Assembly: GCA_039707655.1 (NCBI GenBank)
Contig: CM077672.1
Location: 193,916,037-193,980,036 of the forward strand
Direction of reading: 5' to 3'
Length of the DNA stretch: 64,000 bases
Origin: Elymus sibiricus
Lineage: Eukaryota; Streptophyta; Magnoliopsida; Poales; Poaceae
Shown piece by piece: positions 45,609-58,585 of this stretch (the first letter of the stretch is position 1; each line of letters opens with the position of its first letter). The notes beneath the pieces are model-generated. The model saw only the letters and a program-made list of their open reading frames with translations, ran no database searches and was not told the DNA's origin. The position numbers were made by a program, and so were the translations under genes.

Positions 45609-46462
45609 TGATACGTCCATTTTGCATCATGTTTTCCTACTGTTATTTTTATTGTTTTGAAGTTATATTTCACTTTATGATGCAATTCTAATACCCTTTC
45701 TCTCTTAAAATGCAAGATACATCAAAAGAGGGAGATTGTCGGTAGCTGGAATTTTGACCTGAAAAAGCAACAACAGAGATAGCTATTCTCCGAAACTCCA
45801 AATGATCTGAAAATTTACGGAGAATTATTTTGGAATATATAAAAAATATTGGAAGAAAAAAGTACTAGAGAAGACCCTCGGTGGGGCCACAAGCCTGGGG
45901 GGCGAGCCCTACCCCCAGGGTGTGCCACCTGAGATTATGGGCTCTACAGAGGCCCACCGATGCCCATCTTCTGCTATATGAAGCCATTTGCCCTAGAAAA
46001 TAAAAGAGAAGACTTTCGGGGTGAGTCGTCGCCGTCTCGAGGCAGAACCTGGGCAGGAGCACTTTTGCTCTCCGGCGGTGCGATTCCGTCGGGAGGGGAA
46101 AATCGAAGCCATCGTCATGACCAACGCTCCTCTCATTGTGGGAGGACTCATCTCCATCAACATCTTCACCAGCACCATCTCATCTCCAAACCCTAGTTCA
46201 TCTCTTGTATTCAATCTTTGTATCAAACCTCATATTGGTACCTGGGGGTGCTAGTAGTGTTGATTACATCTTGTAGTTGATGCTAGTTGGTTTACTTGGT
46301 GGAAGATTGTATGTTCAGATTGTTAATTACATACTTATATCCTCTGATCATGAACACATCTATGCTTTGTGAGTAGTTTCGTTTGTTCTTGAGGACATGG
46401 GAGAAGTCTTGTTATAAGTAATCATGTGAAGTTGGTTTTCGTTCAATGTTTTGACGATATGT
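45609..46462 (+). mobile_element. 3' LTR (partial) of an Athila/Sabrina-like gypsy element
   Basis: Starts TGATACGTCCATTTTGCATCATG, continues through GGAATATATAAAAAATATTGG and the CCACAAGCCTGGGGGGC motif, and is cut at 46462 by CACTACAAAA. The rest of the LTR should lie beyond the right end of that CACTA element, outside the window. Confidence 0.75.
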
Positions 46463-47251
46463 CACTACAAAATTTGCTCTATTTTGCGATGTTTCACTTG
46501 TGTCACGTAAAATCATTTTTTGTCACGAAAAAGGTAATGGTGACGTTTTCTAGCCGCCACCCCCACTGTCATCGAAGCACCGTCATCAAAAATAAAATCT
46601 TGACGGTACCACTTCCTTCGTCACGCAAGATCGCATCTTAGGTGTCGAACCAAAAAATGTCGTTGAGGGCCATTTTCGGTGACGGCCCATAAAGTCACCT
46701 ATGAAAGGACAATCTGTCGCCTAAGATTGTTTTTGGTGACGATAATCCATCACCAGTGATCGGTCCGCGGGTTTGACCGATCAAAGATTCTGACTAGTGG
46801 GGCCAGCAGTTGCAGACGTGGCTTCTTCCATGTGGGTCCGCCGTGGACTTAATCGCCGACGGTCCTGTTAGTAATAAGTCGGGCATTAGTTTTGACTGGT
46901 CAACGCTGCTGACATATGGGCCCAAAAGATGCTGACATGGCTGCTTATATGTGGGACCAGACATTGGTGACGACATGCATTTATGTCATAGTTACCGTCG
47001 CACGTAGAAGAAAAGCTGTAATTCATATATTATTAATTTTGTCGGTGAATCTGTATTTAATTTGAAATTTTAGGAAAAATGATTTGAAATTTGAATCGCT
47101 GGAATTTGAGAATTCAAACATTTTCAATAGATCTTTGATTATAAGTGAAACCTGACATTTTACAATGAGAAGCAGAGGTCATAGTCCTGGACAGTACAAA
47201 TTAGACAAAGGAAAATTCAGTTGATTATAAGCATGAGGCCATTGATGTTTT

Positions 47252-48858
47252 TCAGACGCTGTCTTGTGCTGACTGTGTGGACTTCCTTAACAGGTGACCA
47301 AGCATTGCCTCCATATGTCTTTGCCTTTTTTCAAAGACAGTGGATTTCTTCTGCTGATCCATCTTGAAATCTTCAATCACTTGTAGCTGTTTCTTCTTGA
47401 GTTCTTTAATTTCTACTATCTGGGCAAAAAGTATTTGATTCAGCTCTTCATGAAACATATCACTTGCCTGTTTTGCATCTGCCTCCTGAGTTGCAATGAT
47501 GTGTTCTATCTCACGGATGTGTTCACAAGAGGATGAATTCTTCCCGGAGGAGGTTGAGACGCCCATGCTCGAAAGTAACGTGCTTGAGGAGATCTTTTCC
47601 TCAATAATTTCTACTTCAGGTATTGCTGTCGTATGAAGCTATTTTGATGGTGTATGTTTGATCCTTGATTCATTCTGTACTATGATTGATAGCACTGTTA
47701 GAGCGGTGTTTGATAGTTTGAATAATTGGTCGGACTATACATTTAATGTCTACAAATTAGGTAGTACTTACGATTTCTTTTTGTGCAGTCAGACTAAATG
47801 TAGGATCTTTCTATGTAGTGCACGTACGTTCAAGCAAGTCTCCACTGGATTGATTATCAATGTTGTCCTTAGGCTTATATCAGATTTATCAATTGGTAAA
47901 CATTAATACTGCAAGTCATATAGTAATGCAACATAAAGCATTTGCAATAAGGTAGTTCAAATACTTACCATATGTCTAAAGTGGGAATTACATTTTGTAG
48001 GTGTAGTGTTTTGGCTTAGCTTCACATTAGATGGTTTTCCTTGTTTCTTTGCACGAAGTGCCTACGATATGAAGCTCAAATTTAGTACGATGTGTCCAGA
48101 AGTACGGATTGACAAGCTGAAGAATGAAGAGTGTGTATTACATACATTGGAGTGATCCTCACACCACTGGTCCACAAGTTTCTCCCAATTTTCTTCATTT
48201 ATATACTCATGCTTCAACGATATAGCCTGCTCGCAGGTGCGTTTTTTTACCTTGTTCCGGTAATTGTTCCTATCTGGAATATCGCGACCACATTTCCTAA
48301 AAATACCAATGCACATTTCTGCAGCAAATACATTCTTCGGGTCAGTATGAACCTTTCCCTGTAGAAAAAATACACCCATTTAGGATACAACATATGTACA
48401 TTTAGTTTTAATAAACGTTTGACATCACAAGTTCAAATTGTAGATGAATTAGCAATCAGGAAAGAAAGTTTAACCATGTGAATAGATGGGTCGTTCACTG
48501 TAGATCTTGTTGCAGTTGAAGATGAAGGTACGTCGGCTATGGTGCACTTCTTCTGTAGTGCCAGTGTACAACCATACATTGCCTGGCCAAAGGCACTCGA
48601 AGACATAGTTTAGAAACAAAAATCTAGAAGTTGTACTAATCTGATGAACAAGAAATCTCTACCCGAGAAGTAGTTTTTTGAGCACTACCAGGATCTTGAC
48701 CTATATCAATCTGACTGGCATCATCTGAACCCAGTGAATCCATATCAATTTCGTAGACAAAATCTTTTGTCAGCGCACGCTTGGCTATAGGATAATCGTC
48801 CTCTGGTGTTTCTTCTTTAGTCCTGTAGTACAGATGTGCTAGTTTGGCAGTAGTAGCT
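47252..48858 (-). pseudogene. CACTA-associated gene fragments with coiled-coil C-terminus
   Basis: Likely exons on the minus strand are: a piece entering at 48858 (KLAHLYYRTKEETPEDD...) to about 48660; about 48582-48477; 48358-48146 (GKVHTDPKNVFAAEMCIGIF..., GT donor at 48145); and 47625-47252 with acceptor CGACAG. The last exon encodes a Glu/Lys/Gln-rich helix (EIKELKKKQLQVIEDFKMDQ) and ends at 47252. This resembles the ORF1-type protein of plant CACTA elements, but I cannot name a domain. The 5' part is displaced past 59983. Confidence 0.5.
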
Positions 48859-50261
48859 TGATGACCCACAAGTATAGGGGATCGCAACAGTCTTCGAGGG
48901 CAGTATTTCACCCAATTTATTGATTCGACACAAGGGGAGGCAAAGAATATTTATAATCCTTAGAAGTTGAGTTGTCAATTCAATCACACTTGAGAAGCAA
49001 ATTCTCTGCTGCAAGATATTAGTAGCACAGTAATATGATAGTTTGTTAATAGTGGTAATAGTAGCAACAGTGATAGTAACAGTTTTGTAGTAATTCGAAA
49101 ACAGTAGCAACAACAGTAGTAACTTAGCAAACACAATATGAGAAAAGCGTAGGCATGGAGTACCAATGGATATTATGGATGACATCGACCATGTAACAGT
49201 ACAACCTAGAGCGATACACAATAGCTCTAATTCATTAATCATATGTAGGCATGTATTCCGTATATGGTCATACGTGCTTATAATAAGTACTCGCATAACA
49301 TCTTTTGTCCTACCCTCCCGAGGCAGCGGGGCCCTAATGGAAATCTAAGGTTAATTAAGGTGCTCTTTTTAATACAGAACCAAAACAAAGCATTAACAGT
49401 TAGTGAATACATGAACTCCTCAAATTACAGTCATCCCCGGAGAGTATCCCAATTATTGTCACCTTGGGGTCCGCGGTTCAGAAACATAACAGGTGCATAT
49501 AACTTGCAGATAGGATCAAGAACTCAAATATATTCATGAAAACATAAAGGGTTCAGATCTGAAATCATGGCACTCGGGCCCTAGTGACAAGCATTAAGCA
49601 AAGCAAAGTCATAGCAACATCAATCTCAGAACATAGTGGATACTAGGGATCAATCCATAACAAATTGACTCGATTACATGATCAATTTCATCCATCTCCA
49701 TCTACCTCCAGTATGCCTACGATGGAATTATCCACTCCCGGTGGTGAGCATCATGAGGTTGTTAATGAAGAGGGGTTGTTGATGACTACGGCGACGAATT
49801 ACCCCCTCCGGAACCCCGAACGGACTCCAGATCAGGCCTCTCATGGAAGAACAAGAGGTGGAGGCGGCTCCGTATCGTGAAGCACGATGAAACTTCTTCT
49901 CTTATTTTTTTTCTCTCGGGAAGACAACACTTATGGAGGTCGAATTAGGTCAAACGGAGCCATGTTGGCCCCACAAGGCACCAGGGCGCGCCCTATGGGG
50001 TAGGCGCGCCCCCTGCCTTGTGGGCAGCTGGTGTCCCCCCTCCAGTAGATCTTTGCACCAGTATTTTTTATATATTCAATAAAAAATCTCCGCCAAATTT
50101 CGTCCAATCCTAAGAACTTTTATTTCTGCATAAAAAACAACACCAATGTTGTTCTGTTGAAAACATCATTAGTCCGGGTTAGTTTCATTATAATCATGCA
50201 AATTAGAGTCCAAAACAAGAGCAAAAGTGTTTGGAAAAGTAGATACGTTGGAGACGTATCA
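48859..50261 (-). mobile_element. 3' LTR of the minus-strand Athila-like element
   Basis: On the plus strand it runs TGATGACCCACAAGTATAGG to GTTGGAGACGTATCA. It includes the CCAGGGCGCGCCC motif near 49980. Confidence 0.85.
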
Positions 50262-52432
50262 ACTCCCCCAAGCATAACTCATTGCTTGTCCTCAAGCAAT
50301 TCAGTTGATAAACTGAAAGTGACAAAGATTTTTTTTTGCAAACTCTTTTGTTTTTGTTGTCGTATATAAGCTTAACTAGCAACCAAGTTTTCAACAAAAA
50401 TCATGAACTAACCATGTGAATGATTACACTTAGAACTCACATTTACACATATCGATGGCATAATCAACTGGCAAGCAATAATAATGTATCTCAAATGCCA
50501 ACACTTTGTCAAAACAATCATGATATAATATGATAGCATGGTATCTCGCTAGCCCTTTCTGAGACCGCAAAACATAAATGCAGAGCACCTCTGAAGTTCA
50601 AGCAGTGACTAAACATTGTAATTCCGGGTAGAAGAGATCCAGTCATGCTCACGTCCAACATTAACTAGACTCAATGCATGTTAAACTAAGAATGACAATA
50701 GCGCTCTCTTTGTGGGTGCTTGAATGAGAAGGTGAAGACTCAACAATAAAAGTAAATAACATGAAAGTAAATAGAAGGGCCCTTCGCAAAGGGAAGCAAA
50801 GATTTGTATAGGTGCTAGAGCTCGAAGCTAAAACACAGATGAATGGAATTTGAGTGGTGTACTTTTCCTGTCAACGTTATGACAAAGAATTTCAATATCT
50901 TCCATGCTAAACATGTTAATGGCGATTCCCAAAATGAAAAAATGGTTTTACTACCCCACAACCATACAAACACAAGCCATGGTTAGCCGAATCCACGGGT
51001 GCCCTCCAATCAATCAACATTCCAGGGGGAATTTTGATTTAGTTTTTATCAAGTTATGCAGGACTGGGCATCCCTTTTACCAGCCTCCCTCAAGTTTGAT
51101 GAGCGAATAAATTCTCGTTGCAAGTTAAACACATTTACCATGGAAGATATTGACAACCCCGTCGCTCCATGAGCGGTACGGGCACACAAAACAGATGTTT
51201 ATTTGAAGGATTAGAGATGGCACGTGAAAATATACTTGGAACAGCAGGGTAATACGGTATATAGGTAGATATAGTGGACTCTTTAGGCACAACTTTTGTT
51301 TTAGGGATGTGGATGCACAAGCAGTATTCCCGCTTAGTACAGGCGAAGGCTAGCAAATAGATTGAGAAGCGACCAACTAGAGAGCGACAACGGTCATAAT
51401 CATGCATTGCGAATAATTAACATTGGACATGAGCATGAACAGGATATAAACACTCTGAACATAAATATCATGAAGGCTATATTGGTTTTGAATCAATTAC
51501 ATGCGTGAGCATGTGCTAAGTCAAGCCACTTGAATTCTTTAGAGGAGGATACCATCCTAACATACTACATCATAATCATTTTAATGCATGTTGACACACA
51601 AGATAACATATTATTCACTCCTGGCTACTTAAGCATGGCATGAGCAACTATAATCTCTAATTGTCATCACAAACATGTTTACTCATAACATGCTGAATCA
51701 GGGCTACTGAGTTAAACATATTTACAAAAACAAAAACAAAAACAAAAACAAGAAGAGTTCATACCAACTTTTCTTCATCACGGTCACTTCATCAAATCAT
51801 CGTCATTATGGCCTTTCACTTGCAAGACCGAATGATATGATAATATAATAGTGCAAGAGTGCCGTGGACTAAGCTGAAACCTGCAAACACTTTATTCAAA
51901 GGAGAAGACAAGGGAATAATTGGCTCTTCATAGGATCAACAATTAAGCATATAACAGCCACTTGACAATTCTTACGAAGTCTTCTCCTTACAACAACTCA
52001 AGAAACGCAAAGAAAAGGAATTCAGAGAAACACCCTGAAATATTTTTGGAGTTTTTAGTTTCTCTGAAGAAAGCAAACTAAAGAATAAAAAATGAAAAGC
52101 GAGAAAAACTATTACGAACAACAAACAACATGCAAGTGTGCGGAAAGTAATGGGGCAGAGATCGAAGAACTCCTAACAAACAACAAAAGAAGAAACGAGA
52201 AATCTTTTTGGGTTTTCTTTTACTACTACGAACTTACTAAACAAGAAAGAAAAACCGAAAAGAAGCGAGAAATATTTTTGGATTTTTCAAAGTTTTTCAA
52301 ACACACAAAAGAAACAAACTGAAAATGGAACATGGATATACAAGGAAAATGACGAACACTGACAACTGCAATGAATGTGTGAACATGAAATGAAATGTCG
52401 GTGAGAATACGTACTTCCCCAAGCTTAGGCTT
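50262..52432 (-). other. Non-coding region between env-position ORF and 3' LTR
   Basis: A purine tract (ACTCCCCCAAGC on the plus strand) abuts the LTR. CAAAAA repeats are at about 51727-51750. No ORF is supported. Confidence 0.5.
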
Positions 52433-55041
52433 TTAGCCTAGCTTGGTGTCTGGCCACTGCTGACCAGGGTAGTAGTCGTAGTGGTAGCTCGGGGCGGCGT
52501 TCTGTGCTGCCTCCTCAGCGAGGCGAGCGGCCTCCACTACTGCGTTGTGCTCTTGGGCCTCCTCCTCATAGACAAAATGCCTCTGTTTGTTTTGAAAGTC
52601 AAAGAGAGTAGGCACATGCAAAATAATAGAGACATCATGGTATTTATTAAAGGTTTGTTTATATTCGTACACATTAGTCTCATATGCGATAAACTTGTGG
52701 CGTTGCATTGCCGTAAAATCCAAGAAGTTAGGAGGGAGTACAGGATCATTGTGAAAGAACATTTCTCCCTTGGTGGTTTTGGTAATTCATGTCAACATAC
52801 ATGTTGTTGGACTAACACTTTCATCTAGTATATTTCAGGAAATTTCAATGTTGGCATGGCAAGGACATGAGATTGTGGACCCCCCCCTTCAAAATGCTAA
52901 GGACATGGATTGGCAAAGCTTCAAGACTCTATATTTTTGGTTAAGTGATCCAAGATCACATTGAGTCCATAGGAAAGCCAATACTATTAAAAGGGGATGA
53001 GGTTTTGATCATGACTTCATTGCTCAAGTGCTTGAAGATATTGCTCCAAAAACCCTCAACCACTTTCCCAGAATCATATTTGTCCAAACCCTAAACAGCC
53101 AACTCGGTTCCACCGAATTCATATCATCCGGACTCACCGAGTTGATCCTATACACTGCCAGAGCCAAACCCTAGAAACTCGGTTCCACCGGGATGACAAT
53201 CGTTCCCACCGATTTGCACTGACCAAGATTCTGTAACCCAATGTGTTCATTTTGGAATAACCGAGTTGAACCGATCAGAATTACCGAAACACAGTCTTGC
53301 TTAGGTCATCACATATCGGAGCCACCGAGTTGTATGGATCGGTCTCACCGAAACGCCTAACATTCGAATCTTTTACACAGGTCGGTGTCACCGAGTTTTT
53401 GGTTCGGTGTCACCGAGTTGTACTAAAAGATTGTAATGGTTGGATTTTTGGTGTTGCCTATTTATACACCTCCACCACCACTCACTCTCTAAGAGAGCCA
53501 TCAGATAGAACCTACACTTCCACCATTCATTTTCTGAGAGAGAACCACCTACTCATGTGTTGAGATCAAGGCATTCCAATCCAACCATTTGAACCTTGAT
53601 TTCTAGCCTCCCCAAGTTGCTTTCCACTCCAATCCTTCTCCTACCCAAACCAAATCTGTGAGAGGGTGATTGAGTGTTGAGGATACTATCTTTTGAAGCA
53701 CAAGAGCAAGGAGTTCATCATCAACAACACCGTCTATTACCTTTTGGAGAGTGGTGTCTCCTAGATTGCTTAGGTGTCACTTGGGAGCCTCCAAGATCAT
53801 GTGGAGTTGAACCAAGGAGTTTCTAAGGGCAAGGAAATCGCCTACTTCGTGAAGATCTACCCGAGTGAGGCTAGTCCTTTGTGGACGTAAGCCATGGTGG
53901 AATAGACAAGGTTACTTCTTCGTGGGAGGAGCCCTTCATGGACTCGCGCAACCGTTACCCTCTGTGGGTTGAAGTCTCCATCAACATGGACGTACGATAG
54001 CACCACCTATCGGAACCACGCCAAAAATCACCGTGTCTTCATTGCGTTTGCTCTTCCATCTCTACCCCATTACTTTCCGCACACTTGCATGTTGTATTAT
54101 TTCCGCTGCCCTATCTCTAGAATTGCATGTGTAGGAAGTATTGGTTGTATCTTAACTAGTGCCAAAATCTGCCTAAACTTCAAGGAAACTAAAAACCACA
54201 CCTTTGGCTTGTTAAGTGTCTATTCACCCCCTCTAGACCTATCTTCTCGATCCTACACATTGGGTCTAGCAAAGACACCAAGGCTCGCAGCCAAGCGAGA
54301 AGCATAAATCCCTTCATATCAATCACCATTACGCGCATTTCTACTTAAGCGACGTGCAATTATAGCTCCAAAGTTATAATCTCTAGAACCACAAACTGCA
54401 GCATGCAGGATACTCAGACCAGGTGCACATATTGCGCTCATATCATGTTTGCCAGCCAGACATCTCCCAATAAATATTGGAAAGTAGCAAATAGCGGGAA
54501 ACTGAATACTTCTAATTCTATCTTGTGTCACACCTCTACCCTCCCCATTAAAAAGACTACTGAGAAATGCATCATAATCAACCTTCCGTGGTTCCTCGAG
54601 TGAATCCCAATACGGAATTTTGTATATATAACAGAATTCTTCTAGAGGTATGCTATAAGATTTCTCATAAAGATGAAAGAGAACTCTAGAAGTGGCAGAC
54701 CGATACTAAATTTTTTGCGTAAATGAATCAGTAAGGTGATAGTACTGGGTGCACTTATTTGCGAGGAAGATGGTCAGGTTGGCATTCTCAATGTATTGAT
54801 CCAATTCTTGCTTGATGTCGGTGCCCGTCATGAAGGTGTCACAAGCCCATTGACAGGATTTTACCTCGGCACCCCGCACAGAGTTCACTCGGGGCTCATG
54901 GTATGCCGGACGAGCCACGCTTTGGCTTGAAGAGCTTCCTGAAGATCTCCTTCTAAACATGTTCATCTCTCTGACAAATTTCTGAAATTTTTGGGAGACA
55001 AATAAGAGGTGAATAAAAGTGAACAAAATTGATAGCAACAA
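52433..55041 (-). pseudogene. Athila-type env-position ORF split by a solo LTR
   Basis: The frame starts near 55020 (MNMFRRRSSGSSSSQSVARP), contains QYYHLTDSFTQKI, a TAA or TAG break near 54706, then FPAICYFPIFIGRCLAGKHD and YEGIYASRLAASLG. It is interrupted at 54262 and resumes at 52751 (DPVLPPNFLDFTAMQRHKF), ending at 52433 with YHYDYYPGQQWPDTKLG. The phase is kept across the solo LTR once one CATTG is removed. In Athila elements an ORF of this type lies outside gag-pol. The role is unknown. Confidence 0.65.
52752..54257 (+). mobile_element. Solo LTR, diverged relative of the copia LTR at 3353
   Basis: Starts TGAAAGAACATTTCTCCCTTGG and ends CTCGATCCTACA, 1,506 bp, flanked by CATTG at 52747-52751 and 54258-54262. 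It aligns along its length with 15258-16837 and keeps the palindrome array (about 53105-53420) and a TATTTATA box (53459-53466). Internal DNA is absent, so it arose by recombination between two LTRs. Confidence 0.9.
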
Positions 55042-55299
55042 CTCCTAAAAGTGTCTAGAGGCTATATCAAGCATTCAAACTACTTAGAACCAAATGAATT
55101 CAACATGCAAGCTCATTTTTTGGGTCACCACAGCAGCAAAAACAATCCAAGTATAAACCACTAGAACAAAAACTAATTGGACCATTGGAGGAGTCACATA
55201 CCAAGGAACAATTTCTTCGAACAGTTTCAAAAACAGAGCTCCGAGCAAGGAGATCGAAAATTTCATATCTAGGAGCAAGAACACGAGCTAAGAACTAGA

Positions 55300-55520
55300 C
55301 ATGAATTTTTCTGGAGGTGGAGGAAGAAGATGGGCATGTGAGATAAGTGAGTGGGGTCATGTGGGCCCCACAAGACACCAGGGCGCTCCAAGGGGGTAGG
55401 CACGCCTTGTTGCCTTGTGGACAGCAGGTGCACCCCCCTGGGGTGTGTCGAGTGCCAAAAATTCTTATTTATTCAATAAAAAATCATGTTAAAATTTTAC
55501 GACATTCTGAGCACTTTTAT
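55300..55520 (-). promoter_or_regulatory. LTR-like internal promoter region of the Athila-like element
   Basis: GGGCCCCACAAGACACCAGGGCGC and TTCAATAAAAAATC repeat the layout of the element's own LTR (49969-50100 and 59690-59815). This lies upstream of the env-position ORF on the minus strand. Confidence 0.45.
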
Positions 55521-55746
55521 TTCTGGGTCATTTTTTATTACACCGATAATTCAGAAAACAAGATAAACACGGCATTTTACTTTATTAAACTAGAAATAAC
55601 AGAAAGTAAACTAGAGTTACAGAAGGTTGTGCTTACGGAATTCATTGACCATATGCCCCTCAAAAAGAATCCATTAATAAGGTTGATCAAGTCTTATTAA
55701 CAAACTATTTTCGGGTGACATAAAACTGAAGAATTTTTGTATAGCA

Positions 55747-56382
55747 CTATGTTACCTCAACTGGGATATGCATTGTCCCAACAAAAAGAGTTTGATATTT
55801 CTTTTCGGGAACCGGAAGAGGAAACTCAAAACCTCCTATAGTGATTGTCATAATTTTTTCAATAGAGTTGATACTATTCACGTTATTTTGCTTCTTCGGA
55901 AAATATACCGTATGCTCATTGTTGTTGACATGAAAAGTGACCTTGCTTTTATTACAATCAATAATAGCCCCTATAGTGTTCAGAAATGGTCTGCCAAGAA
56001 TAACCGACATATTGTCGTCCTCGGGCATATCAAGCATAACAAAGTCCATCAAGATAGTAACATTAGCAACAACAACCGGAACATCCTCTCAAATTCCAAC
56101 AGGTATAGTAGTGAATTTGTCAGCCATTTGCAAGGAAATTTCAGTAGGTGTCAACTTACTCAACTCAAGTCTTTTATATAAAGAGAAGGGCATAACACTA
56201 ACACCAACTCCCAGATCACATAAAGCAGTTTTAACATAATTATTCTTAATGGAGCATGGTATAGTAGGTATTCCTGGATCTCCTAGCTTTTCAGGTATTT
56301 TTCCTTTGAACGAATAATTTGCAGGCATGGTAGAAATTTCAGCCTTAGGTATTTTTCTTTTGTTAGTAACAATATCTTTCAT
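55747..56382 (-). pseudogene. Gypsy aspartic protease domain with an in-frame stop
   Basis: The first part (56382-56089) has VKTALCDLGVGVSVMPFSLY, where the Asp of CDLG is the catalytic position in Athila-type proteases. TGA at 56089 breaks it. The second part (to 55747) has MSVILGRPFLNTIGAIIDC, the conserved C-terminal block. The protease would cut the polyprotein. The phase is continuous with the gag frame above it through TAG 56383. Confidence 0.8.
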
Positions 56383-57684
56383 CTATTTAGCATAAGGAGG
56401 CATTTTCATAGCATCAGTCAAAGGTACTTGCAAAAATAAAGGACTAAGAAATTCAACAAAGTGATTGAAAGCATCTTCATCCTTAAACTTTTGAGCTTTA
56501 CTTGGAAAAGGCATAGGTTTTTGAACCCATGGTTCTCTTTCTTTGCCATGTTTCGTAGCAACAAAGTCTCTTTTTTTATATCTTTTATTCTTAGGAGGTG
56601 GGTCATCAAGCTCAACTTCACGTTCTATTTCTATTTCATTATCATATTCTTTATTATCATCTGGTAGAGCATCAATATGATCATCATTAGCATCATCATT
56701 ATCATTATCACTAAGTATACGCTCATTACCAGATTCTGTCTCAGCATCCAAAATAGGAACATTATTAGGATTCTCAACAGGTTTTTCTATGACATGTTCA
56801 CTAGAAGCATGCAAAGTCTTATCTTTATTTCTTTTCTTCCTTTTATTCTTAGGTGAACTAGGTGCATCATCATTAATTCTTTGAGAATCTTGTTCAATTA
56901 TTTTAGGATGACCCTCAGGATATAAAGGTTCCTGAGTCATTCTACCACCTCTAGTCATTACTCTAACAACATGATCATTGAGTTTATTGTTCATTTCCTT
57001 AAGCAAATCATTCTGTGATTTAGAAACTTGTTCTAGCTGAGTGTGAACCATAGAGGAATGCTTACATAGGCCTTTAACATCATTAGCAATTCTAAATATC
57101 AAATCACTCAAGCGTTCAATCATAATAGCATTACATTTCAATTGATCACTTACTTGCCTATTAAAGTTTTCCTGCTTAACGACAAAATTATCAAATTCAT
57201 CCAAGCACTGACTAGGAGATTTATTATAAGGAATATCACCCTCATCAAACCTATAAAGAAAATTTACCTCTACTACCTGTGTCGGGATGTCAAGTCCATG
57301 TATTTCTTCAATAGGTGGTAGATTTTTAACATCTTCAGATTTAATACCTTTTTCCTTCATAAATTTCTTGGCTTCTTGCATATCTTCTGGACTGAGTAAT
57401 AGAATACCTCTTTTCTTCAGATTTGGCTTGCGTGGTGGTCCAGGAAGTATCCAATCATCAACATTTCTCAATAAGTTATTCAATAATTCCTGAGCCCGTT
57501 CAACTGTCCTTTCCCGGAAAACACAACCAGCACAACTATCTAGGTAGTCCCTAGAAGCATCGGTTAGTCCATTATAAAAGATATCAAGTATTTCATTCTT
57601 CTTAAGGGGATGATCAGGCAAAGAATTCAGTAACTGGAGAAGCCTCCCCAAGCTTGAGGGAGTGCTCTTCCTCAAGTTGCACAA
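56383..57684 (-). pseudogene. Gypsy gag, C-terminal part
   Basis: Reads LLQLLNSLPDHPLKKNEILD and FYNGLTDASRDYLDSCAGC, the second half of the gypsy gag domain, then a Lys/Asp/Glu-rich tail with VEVNFLYRFDEGD. It ends at TAG 56383, which looks like a premature stop in front of the protease. A frameshift near 57690 separates it from the N-terminal part. Confidence 0.8.
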
Positions 57685-57697
57685 AGTTATCTATTTC

Positions 57698-58531
57698 CTA
57701 TAAGGCAGCTTGTTTCTTATGAGCAGGAAAATATTTTTCAGTGAAGTAGTAAATCATATCCTGGGGACTACGCACACAACCAGGAGTAAGAGTATTAAAC
57801 CAATTCTTAGCATCACCCTTTAATGAGAAAGGAAACAACTTAAGGATATAATAATAGCGAATCTTTTCCTCTTGAGCAAATAGGGTGGCAATATCATTTA
57901 GTTTAGTGAGATGTGCCACAACAGTTTCAGATTCATAGCCATGAAAAGGGTCGGATTCTACCAAAGTAATAAGTTTAGGATCAACAGAGAATTCATAATC
58001 CTTATCAATAACAAAGATAGGAGAGGTTGCAAACTTAGGATCATATTTCATCATTTCAGTCATAGCCTTTTCTTTCAGCTTACTCAGTAATTTTTTTAGA
58101 TCCTCCCTATCCTTACAAGCAAGAAATTCCTTAGCAATCTCCTCATCCATAACATAACCCTCAGGTATATCAAGCATCTTAGTTCTAGTAGGAGTGCTAG
58201 GTGTAACAGGTGATTCATCATCATTTTCATCAATTTCACATTCTTTAGCTTTAGTAATATGAACATCAAGAAATTCACCTAGTGGCACAGTTTCATCAAG
58301 CAAAGTAGTAGCATCATCATAAGTATCATCAATAGCAGAAGTAGTGTTTATTACTTGCGACATATCAGATTGAATAGCAGGTGGTGGTGTCGCAAGTCGA
58401 CGTAAAACAGAAGGTAAATCAAGTGCAGAGCTAGTTAACGGTTCCTTACCTCCCCACGTCTTAGAGGGAATGATCTTGGTCTTAGAGTCTTTCAGATTCT
58501 TCGTAGTGGTAAGCAGATATTTAACTCCCAA
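57698..58531 (-). pseudogene. Gypsy gag, N-terminal part
   Basis: The 277-residue frame ends in the retrotransposon gag core: FPFSLKGDAKNWFNTLTPGC and MIYYFTEKYFPAHKKQ. The N-terminal 150 residues are acidic and low in similarity to anything I know. It stops at TAG 57698 and the gag domain continues in another frame at 57684. Confidence 0.85.
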
Positions 58532-58559
58532 GTGAACTTAATAAATAGAGCTATGCTCC

Positions 58560-58585
58560 AAGGTAACGGCGCCCGAAAATAGTCT
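58560..58585 (-). promoter_or_regulatory. Primer binding region of the minus-strand element
   Basis: On the minus strand AGACTATTTTCGGGCGCCGTTACC follows the 5' LTR. It corresponds to GGCGCCGTTGCC at the plus-strand element (61919). Confidence 0.6.

Noticed and set aside
51727..51755. CAAAAA microsatellite
   Set aside because: Real but ordinary simple repeat in non-coding gypsy sequence; mentioned only in the enclosing feature.
56461..57493. Plus-strand ORFs over the gypsy gag
   Set aside because: Shadows of the minus-strand gag frame.
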